Shown here one piece after another: positions 1 through 11,538 of a stretch of 64,000 nt of DNA (the first letter of the stretch is position 1; each line of letters starts with the position of its first letter). A model generated the notes under the pieces. It made no database searches. It was given only the letters and a program-made list of their open reading frames with translations, and had not been told where the DNA came from. The stretch is from NCBI GenBank assembly GCA_027405735.1, contig JAPEHQ010000002.1, positions 744,001-808,000 on the forward strand, read 5' to 3'. The DNA comes from Mucor racemosus (lineage: Eukaryota > Mucoromycota > Mucoromycetes > Mucorales > Mucoraceae). Position numbers and translations under genes: made by a program.

Positions 1-1493
1 ATATCTTGATAATACAACTACTGTAGCGCTATATCTAGATTCTGATATAACAGGTGTATTGTTTGAAGTTTAGAGGCAATTGATCCACTGTAATAAATTA
101 TTGAATTCACTGGTATTTAACCTCATTAAGAATGTAAATTAGCTGATTATTTATATAATTACTAATAAAAAAATAAAAAGACAATAGTAAGTATAAATAT
201 AAAAAAATTGACGTTAGGTTCATTTTGTGGGGACCATCATTAAGAGTGACAAAATTCATCAAAACACAGATACTAACACATTTGATTATACCGTAAAAGT
301 AAGTAGAAGTAAAAGTAGAGCAGGTAATGTTTTATTGCATTGCTTACTGATACAGTAAATGTAGTTTAAGACTAGAAAAACTGTCTATCATATCATACAT
401 TCATTGAAAAAAATTGGAAAATTTAGCCCACAGAGCGACGCCATAGTTGAGCGTAACCCGTAGCGAGATCGAACGGCTAGGTGTCTTTTATGCTATATGA
501 TATATCGAAGTTTTAAATAAAAAAGTTTCTTTTTTCAATTTTTCTTATACTTAACCATGTACGGTCTGAAAATTCAGACTTTTTAGCGGACATTTTCGGG
601 GCTCATTTTACCCTTACCAACACTCATGATTTTGATCAAAAAACAGAAAAATCAATTTTTGATACCAAAATCAACGCTTAAATATACTACATTGTGAGAG
701 AAAATTGTAGTCATAGCTAATACACATTCTATAAATGCTTAATATTAAATGTTAAATAATGAAACTTTGTACTTTTGTCCCAAAAACGGGTTTTTGGTTA
801 AAGGATTTTCATGTAATATTTTGCAATAAAAAAGGTTGTTATTTTTTATTGAGAAAATAGAGCGCTAAATTCTGCATATGTGTATATTTTTTGTTTTTAT
901 AATTAGTAGTATAATTAACTCTAAATCTTCAAAATCAGAATTTTTTTTTTGAAAAATGTCAAAATCGATGGTCTGGACAAGAATAATTTTCTAAATTAAT
1001 ATTCCGCTTATAAGCCTTGTAAGTCTTAAAAATAAGAGATTTTATAATACTTGTGAACTTTTTCAAGGATTTACGACGCTGTACCCACTTGATTCAAGCT
1101 TATTACTGTAAATCGTTATACATATTAATATTATGTGGTAGTTTATTTGATGATAATATAGTCTTATTTTATAGTTATTGCGCTAGAGGTAATTTAAATT
1201 AAGCTTTAATCTTACGTTTCCAAAATCATAAACATAAACATGACCATCACTGAAACCTATTGCCGTGTTTTTATCCTCTTTGTCCCAAGCCAATTTATTC
1301 AATGCTTTACTAGAAAACCAACTGAAGTACCTACAAATGGTTCATCTGTATTTGCATTCAACAAATTTGATAAATTAAATTGACTGGTTCCATCTACAAT
1401 AGTATCAAACGTATCATCAGCGCGCCTTATGATAAATGTCGATATAAAATTAGAAACATCCCATTGTCATTGTTATAAGCTATGAAAAGCTTG
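1..1493 (-). repeat. Left arm of a 1.49 kb inverted repeat
   Basis: Bases 1-1493 are the reverse complement of 4310-5800. By eye the match is essentially complete for the outer 1.4 kb, with mismatches appearing only in the inner 60-100 bp, and the two arms differ by about 2 nt in length. The match runs right up to base 1, so the arm may continue outside the window. It holds the common repeat core also found at 32.15-32.9, 36.5-37.9 and 52.0-52.9 kb, plus an antisense copy of the dynein fragment. The near-identity of the arms contrasts with the obvious divergence of the other copies, which suggests recent duplication or gene conversion. Confidence 0.93.
1216..1418 (-). pseudogene. Dynein intermediate chain fragment (copy in left arm)
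   Basis: Read on the minus strand, this is the mirror of the fragment at 4385-4587. It encodes a WD-repeat-like stretch with the words GKALNK-like, AWDKED and SDGHVYVYD. It is not expressed as a full gene: there is no start and frames are interrupted. See the 31852-32059 copy for the clearest match. Confidence 0.65.
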
Positions 1494-2428
1494 ATTTTTA
1501 ATAATACAGCAATCAAATAAAAAACAAAATGATACTAACAGCATATGGTGAGTATTTAACATCTAAGTAAGTTTGATAAAGTATGCTTTTAAACCCGTTT
1601 AATAAAAATCCTGAGGCAAAAAACTCAACATCATCTTGCCCCTTTAGTTTCTATCCATCAAATGTTGCGATTTCTACTACACAATGAATGCACTTTTGTC
1701 AGTTTTAAGCTAGTAGATGTACATTGGGCATCAGTTTTTTACCGGTTACATTTTCCCTGATTCATTAATATTCAGCTATATTAAACGATAGTGTATTAAA
1801 TTACAATTTACGAGTACAATGTTGGTAGTTTTTTGTTATTACTTTAAAAACTTGATACTATTATTATTATTATTATTATTATTACCATTAATTATAATTG
1901 TAAAACCGATTGATTCATAAAGTATATAATACTACTATTTCGCATTGGTAGAGATTATACAATTTATATCTGCATTTAACACTGGTGGATTGGAAATTTG
2001 GTGTCTGTCTTTAGTTTTTTGATGAATAATGCGTACTTTATTTTTCCAGGATCATCCTAGTAGGTGTTTCTCCTCCTAAAAACTAAATTGTTTCATGCAA
2101 CTACATCTGTTGAATATCACTTGAGTTTCTATGCGTTGTAGTTTATGCTATACTAACTCCCATTTTGACAAACATTGCTTTACATTCGTTCATATTCAAT
2201 TTTGTGTTATACAGCTTAATATTAATGTACTAACATAAAGTTTTGTTTATATCTCCATCAAAAATTGGCATTCTTTCTAGATGATGTCTACTACCAATTT
2301 CTGGAAAACTCTACTATCATTTCCAAAAAGAAATAATACAACTTGATTCACTATATTTCCCAAAATAGTGAAAAACTGACAAATACATGTTCACATGTAT
2401 GGGGGTTAAAATTGTAGATCAAAGGAGA
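1494..2428 (-). repeat. Mosaic repeat, antisense to 56.0-57.0 kb and 31.5-31.8 kb copies
   Basis: On the minus strand this stretch is a diverged copy of 56.0-57.0 kb (for example the run around 2050-2280 matches 56130-56400) and its 1540-1800 part matches 31500-31700. It contains an (ATT)n microsatellite near 1860-1885. Short broken open frames around 2060-2230 are shared with 56200-56400 but carry stops in both copies, so I call no gene. Probably old transposon body. Confidence 0.7.
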
Positions 2429-2501
2429 GTGACAAGCTTAACGGGTAGCGCATGCGCTACCAATTGAGTGCGATACACATATTCGTGAGTTCAAACTCGC
2501 C
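2429..2501 (+). mobile_element. 73-bp tRNA-like insertion (possible SINE head or tRNA retro-insert)
   Basis: Compared with the paralogous site at 55.97-56.0 kb, 73 extra bases lie between two near-copies of a short word (aaaggaga at 2421-2428, aaagggga at 2502-2509), which looks like a target duplication with one change. The insert has tRNA length. It contains a box-A-like TTAACGGGTAGCG and a box-B-like GTGAGTTCAAACTCGC whose ends pair as a T-arm. The acceptor and anticodon stems do not pair well, so it is not a functional tRNA. It could be the pol III head of a SINE or a decayed tRNA-derived insert. Confidence 0.4.
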
Positions 2502-2516
2502 AAAGGGGAAGCCCTT

Positions 2517-3063
2517 TGTTTAAATATACACAATGAATAACTAGAAAATAAAGTTAAAACTAGATATATTTATAGAGTATATTCTGAATAAAAAGATAAT
2601 GCATCCATCTCGAACGGCATCAGGATTCCGGGTATTTATATGTTTTGGAAGCGTGAATATAGAGTCTACAATACAGAGTGTATGAAAGAATGATTTCATA
2701 GTCTTGAGGAACTAGTTGGTTACAACATGATGATATAATAGATTGGCCAGAGTAAGTTTAGTAGGTTACAACCAAGTTAAGTATATAGGATGTTCATGCT
2801 TGATTAACTTTAGACAGTGAATGTTTATACAAATGGAATAGCTGAATTCCATTCCCAGGAACGAGTTCATGATTGGCTCACTTCAGGATCTCAGGCTACA
2901 CCATTTCATCATAGACTAAGTGGAACATAACTAAATGAAATAAAATTGCCCTACATCATTATCACCTCATACTCATCATTCTATGCTAAGAATCATGTCT
3001 AAATAACCCTTTGAGCACTTCTACTAGTAATACATGTACCCAGTCTAATCTATGTCCTAAACA
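2517..3063. mobile_element. Solo LTR, 547 bp, target duplication CCCTT
   Basis: The element starts TGTTTA and ends TAAACA (TG...CA with a 6-bp terminal inverted repeat) and is flanked by CCCTT at 2512-2516 and 3064-3068. The empty site survives in the paralog near 55.97-55.99 kb, where CCCTT occurs once. No internal retrotransposon region is present, so this is a solo LTR left by LTR-LTR recombination. No other copy was seen in the window. Orientation is not determined. Confidence 0.85.
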
Positions 3064-3539
3064 CCCTTTGGTATTGGGATATGAAATTCGAAAGAGAATC
3101 TCCGATGATCCTTGCTTCTCATCGAATATGACTCTTCTTGATTTTCTTAATTAGTAAGTTTTGCATATGTCTAGCAAATGTTTTCCTTTTTCATTAATGC
3201 ATATGATATGCATACTGTAGTAAACTACATATACCAAGTTCGTTTAGTAATCAAATTGATCTTAGTCGACATCTAAGATCTAATAACTTTAAATCACACA
3301 AAACTTTAAAATGTCAAATTGTACCACTGGTACTTCCAAACTAGAAACTAAACCATGAAGATCTTGCTTCAAGATCTTATTATTGTATTATTAATAGAAT
3401 TAGAAAATAGTATATATATCACAAAGGCTATGGTAATCCATAAACCTTTGCTTTTACTTTATATCTTAAATAAATATCAAAGAGTTATAATTGTAGTCGC
3501 AACGCTTTTTTTGTTTAATTACTATTTTTGTAGAACATA
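3064..3539 (-). repeat. Continuation of mosaic repeat after the LTR
   Basis: Antisense relative of 55.80-55.98 kb, including the shared words around 3110-3230 (cattaatgcatatgatatgc). The part from about 3240 to 3540 has no clear partner in the window. I see no gene here; the 61-codon frame at 3355-3540 has no family features. Confidence 0.5.
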
Positions 3540-3771
3540 ATACTAGTAAATTTGGCTGGAAAACCCCAGGTCGACACCAATACTACCAGCATCCATGGGT
3601 CATTGTACGTTCAGCCAGTTCGAGCAACAAGTTGGTTACCTGTTACTTACACCTACTAAGATCATCAGCAAGCCCATCAGTTCTTCTCAACGAGTATGAA
3701 TCCAAATGACCTCCCGTTGCAATGGCAGGTACTTCTAGTGCTGATTCACAGAATTGCAAAACGTTTAGCCT
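3540..3771 (-). pseudogene. Decayed fragment resembling M20-family amidohydrolase (copy 1)
   Basis: Minus-strand translation gives broken frames with the words VPAIATGGHLDS and, further on, NWLN and PMDAGSIGV. In hydantoinase/carbamoylase and ureidoglycolate-type M20 amidohydrolases, comparable positions read PPI.TGSHLD and NWTNEEG. The frames are shifted between the two blocks. The same segment recurs at 55596-55830, directly beside an S-family LTR in both places. The assignment is from motif memory only and is tentative. Confidence 0.35.
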
Positions 3772-4307
3772 TGTCGTGTATTTTCAGGATTGATAAATAA
3801 TACTTAAAAAAGAATACAATTATAAAAGAATGAGTAATAAATCAGTTTTTCAACTGTATAATAAAAACAAGATATCGTTTATTTAGATATAAAAGTATGG
3901 CCTTTTATATTGATGTTAGTGGCATTGAGATCCTGAGGTGTAAGTTAAGGCACTATTGAACCATTATTAGATCTGTTTGATAGTAATCTATGGATTGAAA
4001 TGGATCAATCATAATTTAACCGTGCTTGCAGAGATTGTGAGTTTCCTTGTTTCAATGCTGCGCTAAATATGCTTGGATGTTGATTTAATAGCTACTTGAT
4101 TGGTTAACTGCTGGGATGAAATAATGTGGTGTCATAATTGAGATCCAAGCGTTCTTGGTAATTACTGGATTGAACTTGGTACGCTAGGAGTTTTTTATAT
4201 CCGATATCAATACTTGCACTTCAATACATGTCGTAGTCAATAGATTGTGAGATGTATTGATACTGTAGAAGGTGATAATATATGATACTAGTAGGTGGAA
4301 TACAACA
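3772..4307 (-). mobile_element. S-family LTR, 536 bp (inverted copy)
   Basis: Same family as the complete solo LTR at 36516-37049, in the opposite orientation; plus-strand ends are TGTCGTG and ATACAACA. Unlike the 36516 copy, its flanks (agcct, ttcaa) do not match, so it is not a simple solo insertion. The flank at 3771 equals the flank beside the 54906-55595 copy, so the copies have probably exchanged flanks by recombination. Confidence 0.75.
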
Positions 4308-4309
4308 TT

Positions 4310-5800
4310 CAAGCTTCTTATAGCTCACAACAATGACAATGGCATGTTTCTGATTTTATATCGACATTTATCATAAGGCGCGCTGATGATACGTTTGATA
4401 CTATTGTAGATGGAACCAGTCAATTTAATTTATCAAATTTGTTGAATGCAAATACAGATGAACCATTTGTAGGTACTTCAGTTGGTTTTCTAGTAAAGCA
4501 TTGAATAAATTGGCTTGGGACAAAGAGGATAAAAACACGGCAATAGGTTTCAGTGATGGTCATGTTTATGTTTATGATTTTGGAAACGTAAGATTAAAGC
4601 TTAATTTAAATTACCTCTAGCGCAATAACTATAAAATAAGACTATATTATCATCAAATAAACTACCACATAATATTAATATGTATAACGATTTACAGTAA
4701 TAAGCTTGAATCAAGTGGGTACAGCGTCGTAAATCCTTGAAAAAGTTCACAAGTATTATAAAATCTCTTATTTTTAAGACTTACAAGGCTTATAAGCGGA
4801 ATATTAATTTAGAAAATTATTCTTGTCCAGACCATCGATTTTGACATTTTTCAAAAAAAAAATTCTGATTTTGAAGATTTAGAGTTAATTATACTACTAA
4901 TTATAAAAACAAAAAATATACACATATGCAGAATTTAGCGCTCTATTTTCTCAATAAAAAATAACAACCTTTTTTATTGCAAAATATTACATGAAAATCC
5001 TTTAACCAAAAACCCGTTTTTGGGACAAAAGTACAAAGTTTCATTATTTAACATTTAATATTAAGCATTTATAGAATGTGTATTAGCTATGACTACAATT
5101 TTCTCTCACAATGTAGTATATTTAAGCGTTGATTTTGGTATCAAAAATTGATTTTTCTGTTTTTTGATCAAAATCATGAGTGTTGGTAAGGGTAAAATGA
5201 GCCCCGAAAATGTCCGCTAAAAAGTCTGAATTTTCAGACCGTACATGGTTAAGTATAAGAAAAATTGAAAAAAGAAACTTTTTTATTTAAAACTTCGATA
5301 TATCATATAGCATAAAAGACACCTAGCCGTTCGATCTCGCTACGGGTTACGCTCAACTATGGCGTCGCTCTGTGGGCTAAATTTTCCAATTTTTTTCAAT
5401 GAATGTATGATATGATAGACAGTTTTTCTAGTCTTAAACTACATTTACTGTATCAGTAAGCAATGCAATAAAACATTACCTGCTCTACTTTTACTTCTAC
5501 TTACTTTTACGGTATAATCAAATGTGTTAGTATCTGTGTTTTGATGAATTTTGTCACTCTTAATGATGGTCCCCACAAAATGAACCTAACGTCAATTTTT
5601 TTATATTTATACTTACTATTGTCTTTTTATTTTTTTATTAGTAATTATATAAATAATCAGCTAATTTACATTCTTAATGAGGTTAAATACCAGTGAATTC
5701 AATAATTTATTACAGTGGATCAATTGCCTCTAAACTTCAAACAATACACCTGTTATATCAGAATCTAGATATAGCGCTACAGTAGTTGTATTATCAAGAT
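4310..5800 (+). repeat. Right arm of the 1.49 kb inverted repeat
   Basis: Reverse complement of 1-1493. It starts immediately inside the S-family LTR and ends at 5800, beyond which the sequence is single-copy in this window. It carries the dynein fragment (4385-4587) followed by the core repeat (about 4680-5400) shared with the copies at 32.15, 36.5 and 52.0 kb. Confidence 0.93.
4385..4587 (+). pseudogene. Dynein intermediate chain fragment (copy in right arm)
   Basis: Plus-strand frames read VDGTSQFNL, NLLNANTDEPF, then LAWDKED and AIGFSDGHVYVYDFGN, ending at a GT splice-donor-like site (gtaag at 4588). This follows the order of the last WD repeats of cytoplasmic dynein intermediate chain (family pattern LWNLNxDTExP ... 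ALNRVRW ... VGDSEGxIxVYDVGE). A stop interrupts the middle. Fragment only: no start, and no C-terminal exon. Confidence 0.65.
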
Positions 5801-6659
5801 ATTGTTATTGTTACACCATCAATAGCTATTGTATCACTTGATAATCTCTTCTATATATAATCTCATTCTCTACATTGAATAAAATTACACCTTTTACTCT
5901 TGTCTAATTCTTATTAGTTTTGGTAAAACAACACCTTCAATATAATTCCAATTTAGACACACGCATACAATTATAACCATAATAACCACCAATTTGATCC
6001 AAAATATAAATACAATCTATTTAAAAGACAGTTTGCGCTTATAGAAGAAAGATGATCCCAAAGGTCTACCTATCAATAAATACGCATGTATCAATAGTTT
6101 ATAAAAGTTTTACTTACATGTCCATATGTTTTTAATACTTATTTATTTGCTTATAGTTATTTAAATTAATATTTGAAGCATGATTCTTTTTTGGAAAAAA
6201 TGAATGTAGAACACACTGCGCTACAACTTTGATTATACATGAAGAGAACGTTTGCTTATTAATTTCGGTAGTTGACATTGTCATATATGCTGATTTTGGT
6301 TAATTTATTGTTATTCGTTATTTCTAATTTTAAAATGGTCCATTAATCCATAAAACCAACTAGGAAAAAGTGGGCGCTTGATTTCTTTGTATATTTGGCG
6401 AGAACTAGTGAGCTTACTGACTTTAGTGGGCGTGAACGGCAGGTAATCAACTTTTTGTTCAAATTTACCAAATACACAATGATCTATGCAAGCTGATATT
6501 GGATATTCTTGGATTATACACCCATACCTAGACTCATGATGTAGAGTGGTAGCTTACTTGGATTATTATTTATAAAGATCGCATTTTTAATTGTTTTCAT
6601 TAAAATGACGCAGTAAATTATAGGTGCATTTTGGAATTAATTTTCTCGACACCCAGTAG
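5801..6659. other. AT-rich intergenic stretch
   Basis: I see no gene. The first 130 bp (TGTTATTGTTACACC ... GTAAAACAACA) look a little like a short LTR, but no target duplication flanks them, so no element is called. Confidence 0.4.
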
Positions 6660-8365
6660 ATTATTGTAATAGTTGCCCTTTGAGATTATCGCGTCCAAAG
6701 TGTGTACCTACCCTCGTGTAAAGTTGGAAGTTAATAGGATTGAAATTCATCGAGATAAGGTTTTTGTTGTCTGGTTTTACGGCTGTAGGAAAATATGTTC
6801 CAGATGGGGTTTGATTTATCGAGACTTTGTAAATTAAAATCAGCGTAAAAAGTGCCATTTATTAGAATGGATTAAATATGGGTTTATATAGTTATTGGAA
6901 TTGTGTGATAAGATCTAATGGACAGGGATCCATTAGATGTGACAATAGATATTATTATTAATGTGTATGGATATAACATGTTGTGTTTCAGTGGTAATAT
7001 TGCTATAAAAAATTATGTTTCATTATTAGTTTCTGGGTGAGAGGAACCAGTTACTGGATAGATAAGATCTGCTAGATTTGTCGGAGATTTTTTATATATC
7101 GAATGTTGTAATTCTGATAGATCAGGGTTTAAAGGTCGGTTTAAATGCTTTTCAAATGTTTTCGCTTAATATTCAGTCAAATCACGTAAAATCTTCAAAG
7201 ATGTACCCTCACTTTATAGGCCATTAATATCTCTTGGAAAATAGAAATAGTAATTCTAGAATATTAGTGCGCTGGCCAAATATTGACCAAAATTGACTAA
7301 GGTTTACCTAAAATTGATTATAAAAAAATGAGCACCTAAATTAATACTTTAATTTTTTATATCCACAAGATAGATCCAGCTCTACGCTACTTTACGTTTT
7401 TTGTTTCAGCAAAAAATATTGATTTTTCGTCGAGATAATCAAAATAATAGGTCATACTACAGCTTAGCCCTATAGTAACTGGGGTTCAAAATCGATCTGA
7501 CAAATCGACCAGAAAATGATCAAAAAAACAAAATTGTTTAATGGCTCCTGAACTGCAAAGTAAGTTGACATAGCTTATTAAATGATTCCTGTACAGTTTT
7601 AAATTCTACATCCAGCTAAACAAAATTCAAACAAATGCTTCACATTAAATTTTGCACAAAATGCCATTGGAATTTTGGAGGTTTTCTGAAGATATGCATC
7701 ACGTTTCATAAAATACTTTTAAAATAGTTTATGGTAATAGTATGCAACAATATTTTCTATCGATCGAGCTATTGTTGAACCTTCTAGCTGCATTGCTCGT
7801 AGAGAAAACAAGATTTTTGTGAATCTTTTTTTCAAATTCAGAATTCTGGATGAGGGTATACAAGGGGAAAACGGAGGCTAGAAACGAAGGTATCTCTTTA
7901 TACACATTTTTGAGGATATCTCCACGAAAAATTTATGTTTTGAAAAAAACTAAATTGGGTCAGAGAGAGATCAAAGAGGTTAATAATATAAATGTTAAAA
8001 AAGTGCCGTTCGATGTAACGGATATTTTGAAATTTACTACGAAAATGTCAAAAAAGTGAAAAAAAAATAAAAATGCTCAGAATTTTTTTATACTTAAATA
8101 TGTTATAGAACGCTTTAAAACAAGTAAGTTTTATTAATAAAAAGTGTTAGCATAGCTTAATATTTTGCAGAGCTATGAAGGCTCAAAGATTTTAATTTCA
8201 ACAGTAAAATACCTGTAAAAATCTGAAACATTAGCACTGAAAACGTTATACCAACTGTTAGAGAAAGGATATTCCCGGATACACCTTTTTAAATGAAAGT
8301 TAAACATCTCAGGCGCATTGGTATATAATTTATTCTTGATGTTATTTAGTGGAAAAAAAGTAGAG
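6660..8365 (+). repeat. Dispersed repeat Q, longest contiguous copy
   Basis: A diverged copy lies in pieces at 56420-56620 and 57840-59470, and a short piece (8085-8190) recurs at 38000-38110. The 69-codon frame at 7850-8059 lies inside it, and its counterpart at 59 kb is broken, so it is not called a gene. No termini or target duplications could be fixed for Q itself. Its value is that it supplies the empty site for the hAT-like element at 58480-58966. Confidence 0.7.
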
Positions 8366-8864
8366 CAGGTAATTTATCAAAAGGTAAACGCCCGAAATTA
8401 TTCAAATGAAAAAATACTATTTTATTATAAGCTTGTAGAGAGGGTTTATATACTAATTAGATAAGTGTATTAAATGTGAACGATAATAGAACTATAATAA
8501 TGAACATATGGATATTGTGTGAATATACTGAAATCAAGCTTCTATGGTTCAATAGTAGCATGTTGATTGACGCATGAAATGCAGCATTATCTGATTTTTA
8601 TGTTGGACATCATGGTTTGATAGATGTCCTAAATTCGTAAATTGGTCAATCCTAATTCTAATAGATTAGCAAGGTTGAAAAGCTGGATCCAGTTTTTAAG
8701 GAAGCTCAAGGTACGAATATGGAACACAACGCTCATTTTATAATGATTTATACAGTATTTCATGAAGAATTATATATTTATTTATCTCTATTAGCTATAT
8801 ACAAAAGTTACATTTAAGTGATTAATCAAACATATAGGTACATGTTCAACATTATGCGGTTAGA
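8366..8864. other. Intergenic, 3' side of polymerase eta gene
   Basis: AT-rich; I see no coding frame or repeat match beyond the Q edge. Probably contains the 3' UTR and poly(A) signal of the minus-strand polymerase gene. Confidence 0.4.
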
Positions 8865-11223
8865 TCAAGGTGTTCGTTTGGGTTGAAAAAATAAAGTTCT
8901 CTTTTGCTTTTTATCATCTTCGTTTAATTTTTCTTGCTTACTTTTTCGTTTCTTTACAGCTGTTGAGTTCGGTGAAGCAGAGGGTGATGATGGAGATGAG
9001 CGATTTTGATGTAATTGTTGTCTCTCTTCATTCATTAAATCCATAGCAAAATGATAATCAGAATGTTCTTCGACGGAGGTTATCAGAATATTTTGGTTAC
9101 ATTTGTCGCACAAGTATGTTTCATCTTCTTGTTGTTCGTGTGAAGTATTATTAGTAGTGACATGAGAAAATAAACCTCTTTGAGCTTTGTTGTTGTTATT
9201 ATTATTATTATTCTTGATGTCCACGACAGTAGGTTTCACATCCACTTGAAGTTCCTCTAAACCATTTGCGCTGTGTGCAGTTGCATCATTTGATTTAATA
9301 AAAAATCGATTGATTGTATGCGATTTAAACGATTCATCATAAGATAAGTTGGAAGCCATTAAATCAAGACCTATGCAAGGATACCCGTCTTCCATTGAAT
9401 TATATAAATTTGCAAATTTCTTGGCAAGGATTTCTATGAATAATATTGTTAATGCCACTAGGTACTAATTGACTAAATATAGATTATGCTTTTTACCATG
9501 CGTCTTCATATCATCTCGATACAATGTTCCTAAACCTTTTGATCTATAGGACGAATGGGTAACCGTAGCATACTTAAACTATATTTAAATACACAAAAGA
9601 ATTAAATTACATGTGTGTAAAAATAAATGAATAAATACGTTACAGCAATGGCTTTCGGCCATGTTCCGTACTCTTGATAATGTTGAATGATACGACGGTG
9701 TAATTCAGCAGCAAGGATTGTAAACCATTTTTGCAAATCTGCTGGTAATCCAACAGGTTTAGTGAATGTTTTAGCTGCCATGAGTGATTTAGGAGCCTTG
9801 CTTGGAAGAACTATAAAACTTTAAGTATTTGAGCTTTATTCAACAATCAGATACTACCTTCTTCATGATCGATACCACGACTAATGTTGTATAAAAAGGC
9901 ACCGGTAGATTCTCCAAATCTCTTTTGAAGAGAGGCGATAGAATGATCCCTAAATCGTAATGTATGTCAACTTGTGTGTGTGTGTGTGTAATAATAATTG
10001 CAAAATTCTATACCAGAGCTCATTCGCATTTCCTATACTCAAATCTTCCACGACTTCATTACCCAATTTTCCACCTAAATTTCTGATTTTATTAAATGGT
10101 GTTTTACCAATGAAATCAAGTCTAGCTGATTCTCGTAAAATTGTCTAGATGAAGGCGTCAATTAAACAGCTGCTTGTCAAGGGAACAAAATATCGGAAAC
10201 CCTACCTGCTTATTTGGCTTATTTTTATTTGAACATAATTTAGCCACTACCTTGTAGTGAGCAATGCCTATAGTTGCAATGTTGGTTAATTTCACATATC
10301 TAACTGTCAGTAGGGTGTGATTTTGTACCTGCAGAACAGAAAAATCCCAATTTATCATAAACTTCTTGCCTAATTTCTGCTGCCAATTCAGCACCCAGCG
10401 ATAATTGTAAATCTCTCCATGTAGTGTTATTCCAATGTGTTTTTTCAGGATAATCAAGGTTAGGACTTAATCGTCTTTCTTCTTCTTCCATGGATTCTAC
10501 TACACAACCAAGTTTATCCCAATCAACAAAGACACCACATTCTTCATCTTCTAATTTATCAAGTAATTCTGGCATTTTGTCAGCATATCTTTCAATTAAT
10601 CGCTGATTGACAGTCTCTGTAACATCCATGAAACCTTCATCTGTTCCAATTTTCTGGATTTTGTCGCAATGTTTGTGAAAGATTTTAAAGATATCTCTTG
10701 ATGCATTTCGATATGCATCCAATGATACCTTGTGAGTATTTCGATCCGGGTTTTTGTAATATTTTGGCTCTGTATCATGTTCAGCGTAAGTTGCTACATG
10801 TAAAAGTCGGATTTCTGGGCAGAGTTTCCTGGCTTCCGTTACATTGGTCATTTTTTTAATGCCTTTTTCTCTAGCAGCGTAATTAACTATGTATCATTAT
10901 TGTTAGAGAAGTTAACCTTGTAATGGTTATGCGAATAATAATAACCTGCGATCAAGCCATGCCATTGTTGAACAGCTGCTGGAGTATCGAATGGGATGCC
11001 TAATCTGACTTGTTCTAATCAAGATGTTGTTATATAATTGTCTAGAAACCAGATTAAAACTTTTACATAGTTACCAACTTGACAATAAAAGCAATCTATA
11101 TTGAAAGAAAAACTAATTTTTAAGATATTGTCTTACTAAATCATTTTTTCAAAAAAGAAAAATACCCAAATCAATGTGTAGTATACAGCGAGAATTTTTT
11201 AATGCAGTTGGCAAAGAGCTCAT
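8865..11223 (-). CDS. RAD30: DNA polymerase eta (Y-family translesion polymerase)
   Basis: Ten exons: 11223-11166, 11095-11075, 11014-10946, 10886-10329, 10267-10206, 10144-10014, 9949-9858, 9810-9644, 9578-9497, 9457-8865. All junctions are GT-AG and in frame, giving about 610 aa. The palm motif IDLDCFYCQVE (metal ligands D18 and D20) and GTDEGFMDVT (D132, E133) are the Y-family catalytic acids; LGAELAAEIR, CSAG and KIRNLGGKLG match Pol eta. The C-terminus has a UBZ-type finger (C530, C533, H545, H549, with EHSDYH keeping the conserved Asp) and a terminal LFFQPK resembling a PCNA-binding PIP box. It copies past UV lesions at stalled forks, recruited by ubiquitinated PCNA. Exon 2 is only 21 nt. 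An Asn run of eight lies before the UBZ. The start is the first ATG in frame before the palm. Confidence 0.93.
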
Positions 11224-11538
11224 TTCTTTTTAGAAGTTTAACAATGATGAAACAAAAGTCAACTACTACTACGGAAAGGGTACTGTTGTAAAATCAACAG
11301 GTTATTACGTGACTTATATATTATGCTACAAAGCAACTCAACAAGTCTACATGAATTATATTGTGAGGGCTAAAAAGGTTTTATTGATTTAGAGAATGGA
11401 TGGTATTTGACTATGGATTAAAAAAAGTGGGGGTGTTTTGAGATTTAACACTTGCAGGTAGCACCACATTGGCATTCTATTAGAAGAGAGACGAGGACAG
11501 AAGATTAGTATTAAAGAAACATGAGACGCGTAAAAGAT
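11224..11538. other. Intergenic between RAD30 and metallothionein
   Basis: 315 bp, AT-rich. It should hold the polymerase eta promoter and the metallothionein 3' UTR, both on the minus strand. No clear motif seen. Confidence 0.4.

Noticed and set aside
2060..2230. Broken frame shared with 56200-56400
   Set aside because: Stops in both copies and no recognisable protein family; treated as repeat body.
5801..5934. Possible short LTR (TGTTATTG...CAACA)
   Set aside because: No target duplication at its edges and no second copy in the window.
7850..8059. 69-codon frame in repeat Q
   Set aside because: The paralog near 59 kb is interrupted, so there is no sign of selection for protein.
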